A stretch of DNA of 64,000 bases from Vibrio sp. LaRot3 (GCF_027587025.1 NZ_JAPPTI010000001.1:1116001-1180000); one strand, 5' to 3'; counted from the first letter of the stretch, positions 18,894 to 30,344 are shown. A program made the numbers and translations. Notes: generated by a model from the letters alone, not told the origin.

Positions 18894-19564
18894 AGAATAA
18901 GAAACCAGTTGAATTTACTTAGGCGTAGTTTGCATGTTTTACGTGCAAATTACCTTGACTGACGTTCCAGAAAAACCTGCCTCTCACAATTAAAACTGTG
19001 AATTTACAATGAGTTATACTGTTTAACTGGTATTTTAAGACTATAGAGTGTCCGAAGGAGATAAAGAATATCAAGGAAGTTGAGGTGGACGGCTGTGTTT
19101 TAGCCTGAATATTTACGATGTAGGTCTTCGATATTTGCCTTATCTAACTTAGTAGATATAGGACAAAAGTCCTGACTCATTTCTGCCCCATTGCTTCATA
19201 GCTCCGCCGAACGGAGTCCTTCAAACGTTATAGAAGAGACCAAATTAATTTAATCCATGTGTATGACTGCTATACGGATATTTTTCGTAGGTTTCTCACG
19301 AATATCTCTTTCGATTCATAAAATAGCATTATATTGATTGATTTTCATAATGTACGATAGCAACGTAATAAAAACATAGATACGGAAAAGACTACGAACG
19401 GTACGATAGCTCACAATACTATATAAACAGAATGTTCAGTAATAAACATTTTGGCATGCAAAAGGATGTGATGAGAATTGCTTTATTTATGACTAATAAA
19501 ATGCAATGGCTCACTGCTATCCTGAAGTAAAAATCGATCTTAGATATATAATGGAGATGCTCAC
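18894..19564. other. 671-base divergent intergenic region with several hairpins
   Basis: It separates hscC (leftward) from a secreted-protein gene (rightward). Visible elements are an inverted repeat TTTGCATG / CGTGCAAA (18929-18949), a small hairpin AGGACaaaaGTCCT (19160-19173) and a hairpin CTCCG / CGGAG near 19202-19216. A 26-codon minus-strand ORF (19100-19180) has a composition that looks protein-like but has no assignable family. No tRNA or known riboswitch is recognisable. Confidence 0.45.
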
Positions 19565-20173
19565 TTGGTAATGATAAAAACAAGAACGTTACTCAGTATA
19601 TTTACTATAACCTTGAACTTAGTCATAGCATCGCAAACCTGTGCCGACGATAGTATTGTCGGCGCAAGCCCATTGGTAGGCTCTCTAAAAACCATTCACA
19701 TTGTCAGTTATCATCACGGTTCGACATGCCTTTCTTCGTTATTGTCTGAACCTCAATTGGATGCAAAGGTAATGGTCGCGGTGAAGCAACATGGATTAGA
19801 TTCTATCGACGGCTTGGAAGTTATTGATAGAAACGAGCATTGGTCGCGGATTATTTCTAAAGGGTACAACCAGTATGATTACGGTGGGTTCAGGGTGCAC
19901 CTGTTCACACAAAAACTGGACAATGGACAGTGTGTTGTACTGTACGAAGCATTTCTTAATTTAAAAATCGATGCGGTAATTCAGCGTTCCAACGAAACTA
20001 CAACGAGAGTTGACTACCATTTCTACATCTACAACACGTTGATATCAGGTACACCAACAGAACTGCTAGAAGATATAGACGCATTAAATGATCATGCAGC
20101 CAAACTGCTAGTGGATTTAGTCGATAGTTATAGAAAGAGTACAGACGAAATGTTTCCTATGCGCTTGCAATAA
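19565..20173 (+). CDS. Putative exported protein of unknown function
   Basis: About 202 residues. The N-terminus has basic residues (MIKTR), a hydrophobic core and a plausible signal-peptidase site after TCA, so the mature protein starts near DDSIVG. The mature part has two or three cysteines and no family I recognise. The start is either TTG 19565 (eight bases after a GGAG at 19553-19556) or ATG 19571 (14 bases after it); the spacing favours TTG. Base composition and codon use are more AT-rich than the neighbours, which fits lineage-specific DNA. It is separated from pheT by a terminator. Confidence 0.55.
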   Translation: MVMIKTRTLLSIFTITLNLVIASQTCADDSIVGASPLVGSLKTIHIVSYHHGSTCLSSLLSEPQLDAKVMVAVKQHGLDSIDGLEVIDRNEHWSRIISKGYNQYDYGGFRVHLFTQKLDNGQCVVLYEAFLNLKIDAVIQRSNETTTRVDYHFYIYNTLISGTPTELLEDIDALNDHAAKLLVDLVDSYRKSTDEMFPMRLQ

Positions 20174-20427
20174 GCAAAGGTGAACAAATAATCAATGTTT
20201 GACCTTAATGTAAGTATAGTTAACCTTCGAATAACCAAAAGGCTAATTAGAGAAGAAGATTAGTGAATATTGTAGAACATCGAATATTCACAATCTGAAC
20301 TGTATTATCAAAACTATACGAAGTGTTAAATGACCATACCTGTAGTTATTCGCTAATTTATCAATGTAACTGACAAGGTTCTGTTCAATTACGAGTTAGC
20401 CGCTACTCCTTATTTACTCCAAACAAA
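20174..20427. other. AT-rich gap before the pheST terminator
   Basis: No gene, RNA or clear repeat is visible apart from the pheST terminator at its right edge. Confidence 0.4.
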
Positions 20428-20451
20428 AAGGCCTCGCAATGCGAGGCCTTT
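20428..20451 (-). terminator. Terminator of pheST
   Basis: Stem AAAGGCCTCGC / GCGAGGCCTTT, with a T-run on the minus strand, 25 bases past the pheT stop. Confidence 0.9.
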
Positions 20452-20475
20452 GGTTTTCTATCTAATCAGAAGTGA

Positions 20476-22881
20476 TTAGTCACGCAGTGACGCACCGAAC
20501 TTCTCAGATACGTGAGCAACGATTGCATCAACCGCACCAGCGATGTCTGCATCTTCTAGCGTACGCTCAACTGACTGTAACGTCAGTGCGATTGCTAGGC
20601 TCTTCTTACCTTCTTCAACGCCCTTACCTACGTAAACGTCGAACAGTTTCGCATCTTTCAGGAACTCACCACCTTGCTCTAGACATGCAGCAACGATGTC
20701 GCCAGAAGCTACTGCTTCGTCAACAACTACCGCGATGTCACGACGGTTTGATGGGAACTTAGAAAGCTGTACCGCTTCTGGAATCACTTTAGTGTTGATT
20801 GCAGACCATTCTACTTCGAATACGATAGTACGGCCGTTTAGACCAAACTTACGCTCTAGTTCTGGGTGAACAGTACCAATCACACCTACCTGCTTGCCAT
20901 CAAAGATGATTGCTGCTGATTGGCCTGGGTGAAGTGCTGGGTTCGCCGCTTTGTCTTCTGCTGTTAGTGCAGCAAAAGAGTATGCTTTTTCGTTAGCAGA
21001 TAACTCAAGAACAGCCTCTAGGTCGCCTTTAAGATCAAAGAAGTCAACGGTGTTGGTTTCAATGTCCCAGTGCTCTTCGCTACGAGTACCAGCGATAACA
21101 CCAGCAAGCATAGGCTCTTGGCGCATGCCGTTTTCAGCAGATTCACATGGGATGAAACGTAGGCCGTATTCAAATAGACGAACGCGTGGCTGTTGACGCT
21201 TCTGGTTGTGAACCACAGTGTTTAATAGACCTTGGATTAGGCCTATGCGCATTGCTGACATATCCGCAGAAATTGGGAATGGCAAGATTAATGGCTCAAC
21301 ACCTGGAACAACCAGTTTTTGCTGCTCTGGCTCAACGAAGCTGTACGTAATTGCTTCTTGGTAACCACGGTCAACCAGTAGGTTACGAACACGCTTAAGT
21401 GGCAGATCCGCTTCTACGTGGTTGTGCATCTTAAGTGCAGCAGCAGGGTTCTGGTTTGGAATGTTGTCGTAACCGTAGATTCGACCCACTTCTTCAATCA
21501 GATCTTGCTCGATTGCGATATCGAAACGCCATGTCGGTGCAACTGCTGCCCAACCTTCTGCTGTTGTTTCAACAGTTAGGCCTAGACGCTCTAGGATTTC
21601 AACCACATCAGCATCTGCGATGTGGTGACCTAGTAGGTTATCTAGCTTAGTGCGGCGCAGTGATACTTTGTTTGCTTTTGGAAGTTCAGCTTCTGACTCA
21701 ACGCCAACCACTGGAGCAACTTCACCACCACAGATCTCAACAAGCAGCTGAGTTGCACGCTCCATTGCGCTTGCTTGTAGTGCGAAGTCCACACCACGCT
21801 CAAAACGCATTGAAGAATCAGTGTGCATACCGTAGCTACGCGCACGGCCACGGATGTGGTCAGGTGCGAAGAATGCACACTCAAGTAGCACGTCTTTAGT
21901 CTCAGTCGTTACACCAGACTCTTCACCACCAAAGATACCAGCGATTGCTAGTGCTTTGTTGTGGTCAGCTACAACAAGAGTATCTGCATTTAGCTCAGCT
22001 TCGTTACCATCAAGAAGAGTGAGTTTCTCGCCTTGTTCAGCCATACGAACCACAATACCGCCTTCAATCTTAGCGAGATCGAATGCGTGCATTGGTTGGC
22101 CTTGCTCTAGAAGAACGTAGTTAGTGATGTCGACTACAGGGTCGATAGAGCGGATACCACAGCGGCGCAGTTTTTCTTGCATCCATAGTGGTGTTTCAGC
22201 TTGAACGTTTACGTTCTTAACTACACGACCTAGGTAACGTGGACATGCCGCAGGTGCTTTCACTTCGATAGATACAGTATCTTCGATTGATGCAGCAACC
22301 GCTTCTACAGATGGCTCTGTTACGTCAGCACGGTTTAATACGCCAACTTCACGAGCTAGACCACGAATGCTGAAACAGTCAGCGCGGTTTGCTGTTAAGT
22401 CTACGTCTACGGTTACGTCATCAAGACCTAGGAATTCACGGAAATCGGTACCGATTACTGCGTCTTCTGCTAGTTCCATGATGCCATCAGATTCTACGTC
22501 GATGCCTAGTTCAGTGAATGAACAAAGCATGCCGTGAGATGGTTGACCACGTAGTTTCGCTTTTTTAATTTTGAAGTCACCTGGCAGTACAGCACCAACC
22601 GTAGCAACCGCTACTTTGATGCCAAGACGACAGTTAGATGCGCCACAAACGATGTCTAGTAGCTCTTCAGCACCAACATCTACTTTTGTTACGCGTAGCT
22701 TGTCTGCGTCTGGGTGTTGGCCACATTCGACAACTTTACCCACTTTAACGCCAGTGAAAGAGCCAGCTACAGGAAGAACGTCGTCTACCTCTAGGCCAGC
22801 CATAGTGATTTGGTGTGTCAGTTCGTCAGTAGATACCGCAGGGTTAACCCACTCACGAAGCCATGATTCGCTGAATTTCAT
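20476..22881 (-). CDS. pheT: Phenylalanine-tRNA ligase beta subunit
   Basis: 801 residues, close to E. coli PheT (795). Domains in order: an N-terminal tRNA-binding (EMAP-like) domain with [22 protein letters not shown] at about 46-67; the B3/B4 editing region; B5; the catalytic-like core; and a C-terminal FDX-ACB anticodon-binding domain ([16 protein letters not shown] onward). With PheS it forms the heterotetramer that charges tRNA-Phe and edits Tyr-tRNA-Phe. It starts 16 bases after the pheS stop and is followed by a terminator, so ihfA, which follows pheT in many gamma-proteobacteria, is not in this operon. Confidence 0.97.
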   Translation of the reverse strand: MKFSESWLREWVNPAVSTDELTHQITMAGLEVDDVLPVAGSFTGVKVGKVVECGQHPDADKLRVTKVDVGAEELLDIVCGASNCRLGIKVAVATVGAVLPGDFKIKKAKLRGQPSHGMLCSFTELGIDVESDGIMELAEDAVIGTDFREFLGLDDVTVDVDLTANRADCFSIRGLAREVGVLNRADVTEPSVEAVAASIEDTVSIEVKAPAACPRYLGRVVKNVNVQAETPLWMQEKLRRCGIRSIDPVVDITNYVLLEQGQPMHAFDLAKIEGGIVVRMAEQGEKLTLLDGNEAELNADTLVVADHNKALAIAGIFGGEESGVTTETKDVLLECAFFAPDHIRGRARSYGMHTDSSMRFERGVDFALQASAMERATQLLVEICGGEVAPVVGVESEAELPKANKVSLRRTKLDNLLGHHIADADVVEILERLGLTVETTAEGWAAVAPTWRFDIAIEQDLIEEVGRIYGYDNIPNQNPAAALKMHNHVEADLPLKRVRNLLVDRGYQEAITYSFVEPEQQKLVVPGVEPLILPFPISADMSAMRIGLIQGLLNTVVHNQKRQQPRVRLFEYGLRFIPCESAENGMRQEPMLAGVIAGTRSEEHWDIETNTVDFFDLKGDLEAVLELSANEKAYSFAALTAEDKAANPALHPGQSAAIIFDGKQVGVIGTVHPELERKFGLNGRTIVFEVEWSAINTKVIPEAVQLSKFPSNRRDIAVVVDEAVASGDIVAACLEQGGEFLKDAKLFDVYVGKGVEEGKKSLAIALTLQSVERTLEDADIAGAVDAIVAHVSEKFGASLRD

Positions 22882-22897
22882 AGGATTTGCCTCTGGA

Positions 22898-23896
<999 letters not shown>

Positions 23897-23902
23897 CTAT
23901 GT

Positions 23903-23918
23903 CTAAGGTTGGCCTTAG
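23903..23918 (-). promoter_or_regulatory. Inverted repeat in the pheS leader
   Basis: CTAAGG / CCTTAG separated by four bases, about 22 bases upstream of the pheS ATG and next to the GATGAGGAAA ribosome-binding site. It could form a small hairpin near the start. A role in translation or attenuation is only inference. Confidence 0.35.
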
Positions 23919-24117
23919 CATAAGTGGTAGTGTCCATAAGCGTCCCATACGGGATCTTGGGTCTTCAAATAGCCTTACATAGTAACGAATGCCGTGTCTA
24001 AATCCAATCTGAAATCTGTATTCTCACCGCCTTTGTGTAAAAATTCGGCTCTAATGTTGATTGTCCGCAGTTTTGTACCCATATCCAGTGTGAAATAGAG
24101 CAATTAAGGAAGCAATT

Positions 24118-24603
24118 ATGTCGCTGGTTATCACTCCGATTGAAGCCCAACATGACCATGAAATCTGCCAAATAATCAAAGCTGTAGGTGAGGAGTTTGG
24201 CGCCGTTGGCGAAGGATTTGGCCCGTCAGACATAGAAGTTGAAGCGATGAGCCATCATTACACGCTGTCAAACAAAAGCCTCTATCTGGTGGCCTCGGTA
24301 AATGGAGAAATCGTCGGTGGTTGTGGGCTGGCCCCTTTTGCTGGGTCAAACAGCATCTGTGAACTGAAAAAGTTATTTTTATTACCACAAGGTCGTGGAC
24401 ACGGTTTGGGAAGAAAGCTCAGCGAGCAGTGCTTTGAATTTGCCAAGCAGCAAGGATTTACCCAGTGTTATTTAGATACACTCGCATCAATGACCGCGGC
24501 CATTGCTCTGTATGAAAAACTCGGTTTTGAACATCTCAGTGCTCCGCTAGCAGAAACGGAACATGGTGGTTGTGATGTGTGGATGTTAAAAGAGCTAGAT
24601 TGA
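24118..24603 (+). CDS. GNAT-family N-acetyltransferase
   Basis: 161 residues. Motif A is GRGHGLGRKL at about residue 92, after the strand CELKKLFLLP. Motif B is AAIALYEKLGFEHL. The acetyl-CoA site is complete; the substrate is unknown. The ATG follows AAGGAAG. It is convergent with the hemerythrin-GGDEF gene (28-base gap) and divergent from pheS. Confidence 0.85.
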   Translation: MSLVITPIEAQHDHEICQIIKAVGEEFGAVGEGFGPSDIEVEAMSHHYTLSNKSLYLVASVNGEIVGGCGLAPFAGSNSICELKKLFLLPQGRGHGLGRKLSEQCFEFAKQQGFTQCYLDTLASMTAAIALYEKLGFEHLSAPLAETEHGGCDVWMLKELD

Positions 24604-24631
24604 TCTAGCCCTTACTCTTCATCTAACGTTA

Positions 24632-25747
24632 TTACTCAACGCTAAGCCACGCAGATACGCGGTTGCGGCCACTCGATTTGGCTTGATATACCGCGTTATC
24701 CGCAAGCTTAATCAGATCATGGAAACTGTCCATATCATCACTTCGCTCTGCAATTCCCACGCTAATACTTCCTTGCCAAAACGCTTTACCCAGATCAAGT
24801 TGTACTTGCGCTATGTTTTCCTGTGCTTTACTAGCAATATGCACCCCACCCGCTTGATCAGTGTTTGGGCAAATAACGAAAAATTCATCGCCGCCTAACC
24901 GGCACACCACATCATCGTTTCTAAAATGATCTTTGAGCATCTGCGCGATTTCTTGTAACACTAGGTCACCTGCATCATGACCAGCACTATCGTTAACCTC
25001 TTTAAAATGGTCAACATCAATCATAATCGCGACTAAAGGTTCATTTTTCTCTTCCGCTAGTTGCCAAAAATGTCTCAACTGACGCATCGCGCAGCGTCGA
25101 TTGGGCAACTGAGTCAAAGAATCGGTTAAAGAAAGTTCTTCCAACTGCTTATTGGCTTTTAATAATTGATGAGTACGTTCTTCAACCATCTCTTCTAAAC
25201 GTTGGTTTAGCTCAAGCAAGGCTTTATTGCGCTCTGAAACTTGATCGAACAAACCGGTAAGGGCATTCACAAGCGGCCCTGTACTATTGTCTTGGGCTTT
25301 TTCTTCTTGTTCATAAGCGAGCTTAGGGTCAACCCCGCGATCTATCTTCTCAACTTGGCGCGACATATTCTTATCGATACCCAAGATATGGTAAGCCAAC
25401 CAATGGATGAGGAAGTTGAGCAGCAACTCAGACGCTTGTTTATTCTCTTCACTGATAAACGCTTGCATACTGAAGATCTCAGTCATAAACGCTCGGTGAA
25501 CCTTAATGTGTTTATCGAGATGTTCAGAGTAAATGCCCTTATCACGCATCAAGTTTTCTTCTTCCCGAAAGTGGAACTCAGAATAACGTGACAGCTCAAA
25601 CAAAATAGTGCGTATATCTTGAAGGGAAATACTGTTTTCTTTTACTAATGCTCCATAGCGGTTAATGATATCAACCAAGACCTGATGCTGTTCGTCCACC
25701 AGTCCAATACCAGTTTCGTAACAGCTATCCCAAACGAATGAGTTCAT
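24632..25747 (-). CDS. Bacteriohemerythrin-GGDEF diguanylate cyclase
   Basis: 371 residues from the chosen start. Residues 1-130 are a hemerythrin domain with all seven di-iron ligands readable: H21, H59, E63, H80, H84, H120 and D125. A coiled coil (about 165-205) leads to a GGDEF domain with RLGGDEF and an intact RxxD inhibitory site five residues before it. The di-iron centre binds O2 and its redox state controls cyclase activity; a V. cholerae protein of this architecture is more active in the diferrous form. An open frame extends 14 codons upstream, but the ATG at 25747 has AAAGAGG and the usual N-terminus (MNSFVWD). Confidence 0.92.
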   Translation of the reverse strand: MNSFVWDSCYETGIGLVDEQHQVLVDIINRYGALVKENSISLQDIRTILFELSRYSEFHFREEENLMRDKGIYSEHLDKHIKVHRAFMTEIFSMQAFISEENKQASELLLNFLIHWLAYHILGIDKNMSRQVEKIDRGVDPKLAYEQEEKAQDNSTGPLVNALTGLFDQVSERNKALLELNQRLEEMVEERTHQLLKANKQLEELSLTDSLTQLPNRRCAMRQLRHFWQLAEEKNEPLVAIMIDVDHFKEVNDSAGHDAGDLVLQEIAQMLKDHFRNDDVVCRLGGDEFFVICPNTDQAGGVHIASKAQENIAQVQLDLGKAFWQGSISVGIAERSDDMDSFHDLIKLADNAVYQAKSSGRNRVSAWLSVE

Positions 25748-25925
25748 CGAGTACCTCTTTGAGTACTGACAGCGATACGCCGTAGCCAATTAATAATTAT
25801 TATTTATGACTTCCACACTAACTTAAAAAACCTTCTATTTCATGGGGCTTATGCACAAAACGTTTCATAAACCGCAAAGCCTCCTCGCCTTGCGGTTATT
25901 CGCTAAACAAATTGGTCACTATCGA

Positions 25926-27113
25926 TTAAAAATAGAACTCCAGAGCGACTTGGATAAAATCATCTTTTCTGCCGAAGTAAAGTAAATCTGATGGTGTTTC
26001 ATTTTCAAATAGCCATGCGTCAACACGCCATTTAAGTTGGTTGGTTAATCGACTCGACGCTTCCAACTTGCCGTTGTACACATCGCTGTTATCCAAATCT
26101 TGGGTAATACCAAACAGTATCTCTGTGCCATCTTCATCATTGAACGCTAATCGGGTTCCGACAAAAATATCATTTTGCCCTATGCCCTGAGCATTGACCC
26201 CGCGGCTATCGTACAGATATTCAGCTATCCACCCGACATCCCACACAGAATCAAGTGCGCCAACCCAAGTGTATTCAAAACCGGCAACCAAGGCAGTGTG
26301 ATGATCTAGGCTATCTCGGTAAATAGACTCTAGCTTCCACAACCAATCGCCAGCAATACCTTGGACATCAAGCCCCACTTGTTTTGCCTGCGCATAAAAT
26401 GGGCTAAGTTCTTGGCCATTGAATTGATAATAGGGATCTCGATTCGTCCCCTGAAAATAACTCAGCCCTACATCCCAATCATCCAGCATCACGCTGTAAC
26501 GCAGTGCGAAATCCACATGCTTTTGCTCTCGGCTCGATTCGTACTTCGCCTCGCCCGTCACCGCGGTCGGCGGCCTTAATCGCCCATCAACACCAGCAAA
26601 GTTTCGCTCACGAAAATAGGGCGTCAATAACGCATCAACGGTGCCCCACTCTTTGATGCTGGTAAAATGCACCATGGGTTGACCTAGCTTCTGCTCACCA
26701 TCGACAGATTCCACTTCATCGGTTTGGTTAACTACATCCACCAAATGGGCTGATTCGGTCACTCCCCAGAAGACCTTACCAATCCCAGCTCTTAGTTCGT
26801 AATCATCCCAATAGGTTAAATACAGCGCCTCACGAATGTCACCGTGTGTACGCTCTTCATCGAGACTGTCTAAACGAAAAAACGGCCTAAAAGTAAAACT
26901 TGCGCCTCCTTCCTGTAACTCCCAGTAAAACTCAGGCTCAACGACAAGTGATGTTTGATATTCATCTTGTCCTTGCAGGCCTTGTTGGAAAAACTGTCGA
27001 TGTTCTAGATTGACCTGCCCAGCGATATCCATTGCCCATGCGGGAACCGATAAACCACTGGCGATAAGAAGGCTAGCGCTCATTGCGCCAACCTTAATAC
27101 TGTTTTTCACCAT
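25926..27113 (-). CDS. Outer-membrane beta-barrel protein of the RND envelope operon
   Basis: About 395 residues. A signal peptide ends at PAWA near residue 28. The mature chain has alternating aromatic/polar strands and ends in ALEFYF, a C-terminal aromatic signature used for barrel insertion. It resembles DUF1302-type porin-like proteins; the exact family is not certain. It directly follows the LolA-like gene (stop at 27123), so it is the third gene of the operon. GTG 27122 is an alternative start. Probably the outer-membrane end of a lipid or hydrophobic-compound pathway; the substrate is unknown. Confidence 0.7.
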   Translation of the reverse strand: MVKNSIKVGAMSASLLIASGLSVPAWAMDIAGQVNLEHRQFFQQGLQGQDEYQTSLVVEPEFYWELQEGGASFTFRPFFRLDSLDEERTHGDIREALYLTYWDDYELRAGIGKVFWGVTESAHLVDVVNQTDEVESVDGEQKLGQPMVHFTSIKEWGTVDALLTPYFRERNFAGVDGRLRPPTAVTGEAKYESSREQKHVDFALRYSVMLDDWDVGLSYFQGTNRDPYYQFNGQELSPFYAQAKQVGLDVQGIAGDWLWKLESIYRDSLDHHTALVAGFEYTWVGALDSVWDVGWIAEYLYDSRGVNAQGIGQNDIFVGTRLAFNDEDGTEILFGITQDLDNSDVYNGKLEASSRLTNQLKWRVDAWLFENETPSDLLYFGRKDDFIQVALEFYF

Positions 27114-27122
27114 ACCTTTCAC

Positions 27123-27923
27123 CTATTTCACACGCTTCAAGATATTCTTTTGAAAATCTTTATCTTCAAGGCCAGTCTGAAAAGCTAAATCACTGGTATT
27201 AAGCTCGGTACTTTTACCCGACTGATGATTGACCATCTTCATCTTATGAGCACGCCAATATTTATCGAGGTACAGCTGATAATCGTTGAACGCTAACGTT
27301 TTCAGTAATGCGCCTCTACGATCATAAAATTCGATTTTAAGCGGACGATAATGCTCCGTGTCGAGCCATACCATCTGCTTGGTATAGCCAGAATACTTAT
27401 CCGTAGGAACCTGCTCCAACACGTAAACATCCTGTCCTTCAAACTGCTCTTGATTGACCAAATTGAAGCTGTACTTTTCTAGCTCAAATGAGCTGAGATC
27501 TTCATACGAAAATTCACTGCCCATAAAAGGGCCCGATTTATTACGCGATGAAATACGCTTTACTCGTTTTAACGCAGGTAAATAGAGCCATTGATCATCA
27601 GCATCCACCACATGAGAGTGGTTTAAAAATGCCGTGCCTTTCACATCCCTAGGTTCGTCAAAAATGGTCAGCCCTTTATCACCATCATCATTAACTTCTA
27701 GCGACTTCAAACGCATTAAACGAGTGCTGCTTTCTCCTGAAGCATTGCGCAAAATCATCTCCATTGTTGCGACCGAGTCACCCCAACCTTGGTCTCTCAC
27801 TTTACGTTCTTGGGCGATTTCTAAGCCTCGCTGTGCATCTGCGATAGCATTAAAGCTTGTTGTAATAGTGAGTAGCGATGCTAGCGCTAAACTGTTTACG
27901 ATTGATTTAATTGTAAATTTCAT
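27123..27923 (-). CDS. LolA-like periplasmic outer-membrane lipoprotein-sorting protein
   Basis: 266 residues with a signal peptide (cleavage near NAIA|DAQRG). The body matches the 'outer membrane lipoprotein-sorting protein' family that accompanies RND/MMPL permeases: RGLEIA near the N-terminus, LYLPALKRVKRISS, and GPFMGSEFSYEDL. These proteins have a LolA/LppX-like half-barrel that carries lipid-like cargo. It lies between the permease (27-base gap) and the beta-barrel, so it is the likely periplasmic carrier. The cargo is unknown. Confidence 0.8.
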   Translation of the reverse strand: MKFTIKSIVNSLALASLLTITTSFNAIADAQRGLEIAQERKVRDQGWGDSVATMEMILRNASGESSTRLMRLKSLEVNDDGDKGLTIFDEPRDVKGTAFLNHSHVVDADDQWLYLPALKRVKRISSRNKSGPFMGSEFSYEDLSSFELEKYSFNLVNQEQFEGQDVYVLEQVPTDKYSGYTKQMVWLDTEHYRPLKIEFYDRRGALLKTLAFNDYQLYLDKYWRAHKMKMVNHQSGKSTELNTSDLAFQTGLEDKDFQKNILKRVK

Positions 27924-27950
27924 AGTGTGTCGTCCTTTTCAAACTCTCGC

Positions 27951-30329
27951 TTAAGCGCGCGAGTCAGCATGTTGAGTGGGGTAAGGTTCTACTTGAGGTG
28001 TCGATTGCTGCGAAGGTTGCGGGTAGCTTTTCTTATCAAACTTCATCAGCAACGCAGGTAGGAATACAAAGTCCACTACCAAGGCAATAAAAATAACAAT
28101 GGCACTGAGTAATCCCATATCGGCATTGAGGCGGAAGGTAGACATAGCCAGCACGCTAAAGCCTGCTACGAGCACCACCGTGGTAATCCATAAAGCTCGA
28201 CCTACGGTGTGAAAAGCGTAGCGAACGGCTTGTTCCGCATCCTGCCCCATCTTGCGAGCGCGTTGATATTTCGATAGAAAGTGCACTGAGTCATCCACAA
28301 CGATACCGAGTGTCAGAGTCACCACTACCGATAAGCCAAGGTTAATTTCACCCGACAATAACGCCCACAACCCAAAACCTATGATGGCTGGAGCGACATT
28401 AGGCATTAAGCTGATCACGCCGAGACGCAGTGAACGCAAAGAGAAAATCATTAAAGCGGAGATCAGTACTAAAGTGATTGGCAAGGTAGAAAGCATACTC
28501 GCCATGTTGGTCTCACCGATGTGAGCAAACATTAAGGTCGGGCTCGACGCAACCACTTCGTATTGAGGGGCATGAGTAGCAAACCAAGCGTAAATACGGT
28601 TCTCTAAATCGACCAGCTCGACACTACCTAAATTATCCGTGGTTAAAACCAACTTCACAGATGACTTATCAACGTTAATCTGGTTGTTCAAATCCAAACC
28701 AAACGGTAAGGACATCTCATACAGCAACAGATATTGTGCGGCTAGCTCTCTGTCTTGTGGCAAACGGTAGTAACTTTCATCATCCCCGTGCATATTTTTG
28801 TTTAGACGTTTATACACGTCTGACAGTGTCGCAACATGGTCAGTTTCAGGCTGGTCACGAAGCCAATCACTAAAGCTATTCAAAGTACTGAGGAACGTTG
28901 GGTCTGAAATGCCTTGCGATTCAGCAGTCTTTATCGCAATGCTGATATTTGTCATCCCGCTGATTCGCTCCTCCATAAAGTCAGCGGCTTGACGGAACTC
29001 GCTACGTTGATCGAAGTATTTGACCGACTCGTCATTCACTTTGTTAAGAGGGATTAATGCTGCCGTTGCAACAATCACCAATGCCGATACAGGCAATAGC
29101 AGTTTTCGATTTGCAACAACAAGATCACCCAAGCCATCCATAAAGGTACGAGGTTCATCTTTGCCCTGCGCATATGGTTTAACGCGTATAGGTAAAATCT
29201 TAAGCAGCGCTGGGAGTAAGGTAACTGACAACAAGCAGGCAATCATGACTCCCAATGCTGCTAAGTTACCAAAATCACGTAGCACCGGAGAATCTGACAT
29301 GTTCATCATCAAGAAACCAATCGCGGTGGTCACTGAGGTAATCAATATCGGCATCGCATTAATCGCAACACTATGGTTGATTGCATGAACCTTGCTATCA
29401 CCATGCTGCATACGTTGACGCATAGTCGCAATAACATGCACGCAATCGGCCACAGCCAGTGTCATTACCAAGGTAGGAATATTGACCGTTGCGGTACTTA
29501 AGAACATTCCTGCCCAGCCAGACAGCCCCAATGTGGAGCTAACCGATGTGATGATAACAATCAGCGTGGCGACTACGCTGACAAACGAGCGCAACATGAT
29601 GGTTAAGAACACCAATATCACCAGCAGCATACTGGGTACTAACGTCGCACTGTCTTCTTGTGCTGCCACCATGAATGCATCGTTCAGAGCAATGATGCCC
29701 GCCTTATGGAACTCTACTTGAGGATAAAGCTGCTGATATTTTTCTATCAGTTGGTCGGTATAAGCGACTGCCTCGATGGTTTCCGCTGTTTTGTCGATTT
29801 CAGGAAGTTGCACAGTAATGTTGATCACCGAAACATCACCCGCTTTGGAGATCATAGAATCAACAATAACCGGTTCGTTGAGGGCGATATTTTTCGCTCG
29901 TTCAATACGCTCTGGCGTCAGCGGATAATCTTCGAACAGGAGATCTTCAACTAATAAATCATCTTGTTCCGCTTCGGTATGCTGGTAGTTTGCTAGAGAA
30001 TCCACTCGGCTCGCATACGGCACTTGCCATGCATCATAAGTGAACTGCTGAATCAGCGTTAAAGTGCTTTCAGTGAATACATTGCGATCTTTAGGCGCAA
30101 TGATAATGGATAAATTGTCGGATTTAGCAAAAGTCGTTTGGATTTCATCAAAGGCCATTAACTGCTTATTCTGACCATCAAAAAAGATGTCGTAATCACC
30201 TCGAAAATAGAGGTTTTTACCGCCTATGGTCGCTGCAACTATCAAGCCTATCATGGCCGTAACTACCCACCAGGTGAATCGAGTAGGCCAAGTAAACCAT
30301 GCGTTTGAATTGGGATTGGTTGCGTTCAT
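27951..30329 (-). CDS. RND-superfamily (MMPL/HpnN-like) permease
   Basis: About 792 residues. Two repeats are visible, each one helix, a large periplasmic domain and five more helices. Both have the RND helix-4 signature region (VMTLAVADCVHVIATMRQR and TLGIVVDDSVHFLSKYQRA, with acidic residues in the membrane), which marks proton-driven transport. It resembles MMPL and hopanoid (HpnN) exporters rather than AcrB: it is shorter and lacks a membrane-fusion partner. ATG 30329 has a TGGAGAG ribosome-binding site and is preferred over ATG 30341. It is first in the operon with the LolA-like and barrel genes, and two TetR-type palindromes lie upstream. Confidence 0.85.
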   Translation of the reverse strand: MNATNPNSNAWFTWPTRFTWWVVTAMIGLIVAATIGGKNLYFRGDYDIFFDGQNKQLMAFDEIQTTFAKSDNLSIIIAPKDRNVFTESTLTLIQQFTYDAWQVPYASRVDSLANYQHTEAEQDDLLVEDLLFEDYPLTPERIERAKNIALNEPVIVDSMISKAGDVSVINITVQLPEIDKTAETIEAVAYTDQLIEKYQQLYPQVEFHKAGIIALNDAFMVAAQEDSATLVPSMLLVILVFLTIMLRSFVSVVATLIVIITSVSSTLGLSGWAGMFLSTATVNIPTLVMTLAVADCVHVIATMRQRMQHGDSKVHAINHSVAINAMPILITSVTTAIGFLMMNMSDSPVLRDFGNLAALGVMIACLLSVTLLPALLKILPIRVKPYAQGKDEPRTFMDGLGDLVVANRKLLLPVSALVIVATAALIPLNKVNDESVKYFDQRSEFRQAADFMEERISGMTNISIAIKTAESQGISDPTFLSTLNSFSDWLRDQPETDHVATLSDVYKRLNKNMHGDDESYYRLPQDRELAAQYLLLYEMSLPFGLDLNNQINVDKSSVKLVLTTDNLGSVELVDLENRIYAWFATHAPQYEVVASSPTLMFAHIGETNMASMLSTLPITLVLISALMIFSLRSLRLGVISLMPNVAPAIIGFGLWALLSGEINLGLSVVVTLTLGIVVDDSVHFLSKYQRARKMGQDAEQAVRYAFHTVGRALWITTVVLVAGFSVLAMSTFRLNADMGLLSAIVIFIALVVDFVFLPALLMKFDKKSYPQPSQQSTPQVEPYPTQHADSRA

Positions 30330-30344
30330 CACACTCTCCATTTG

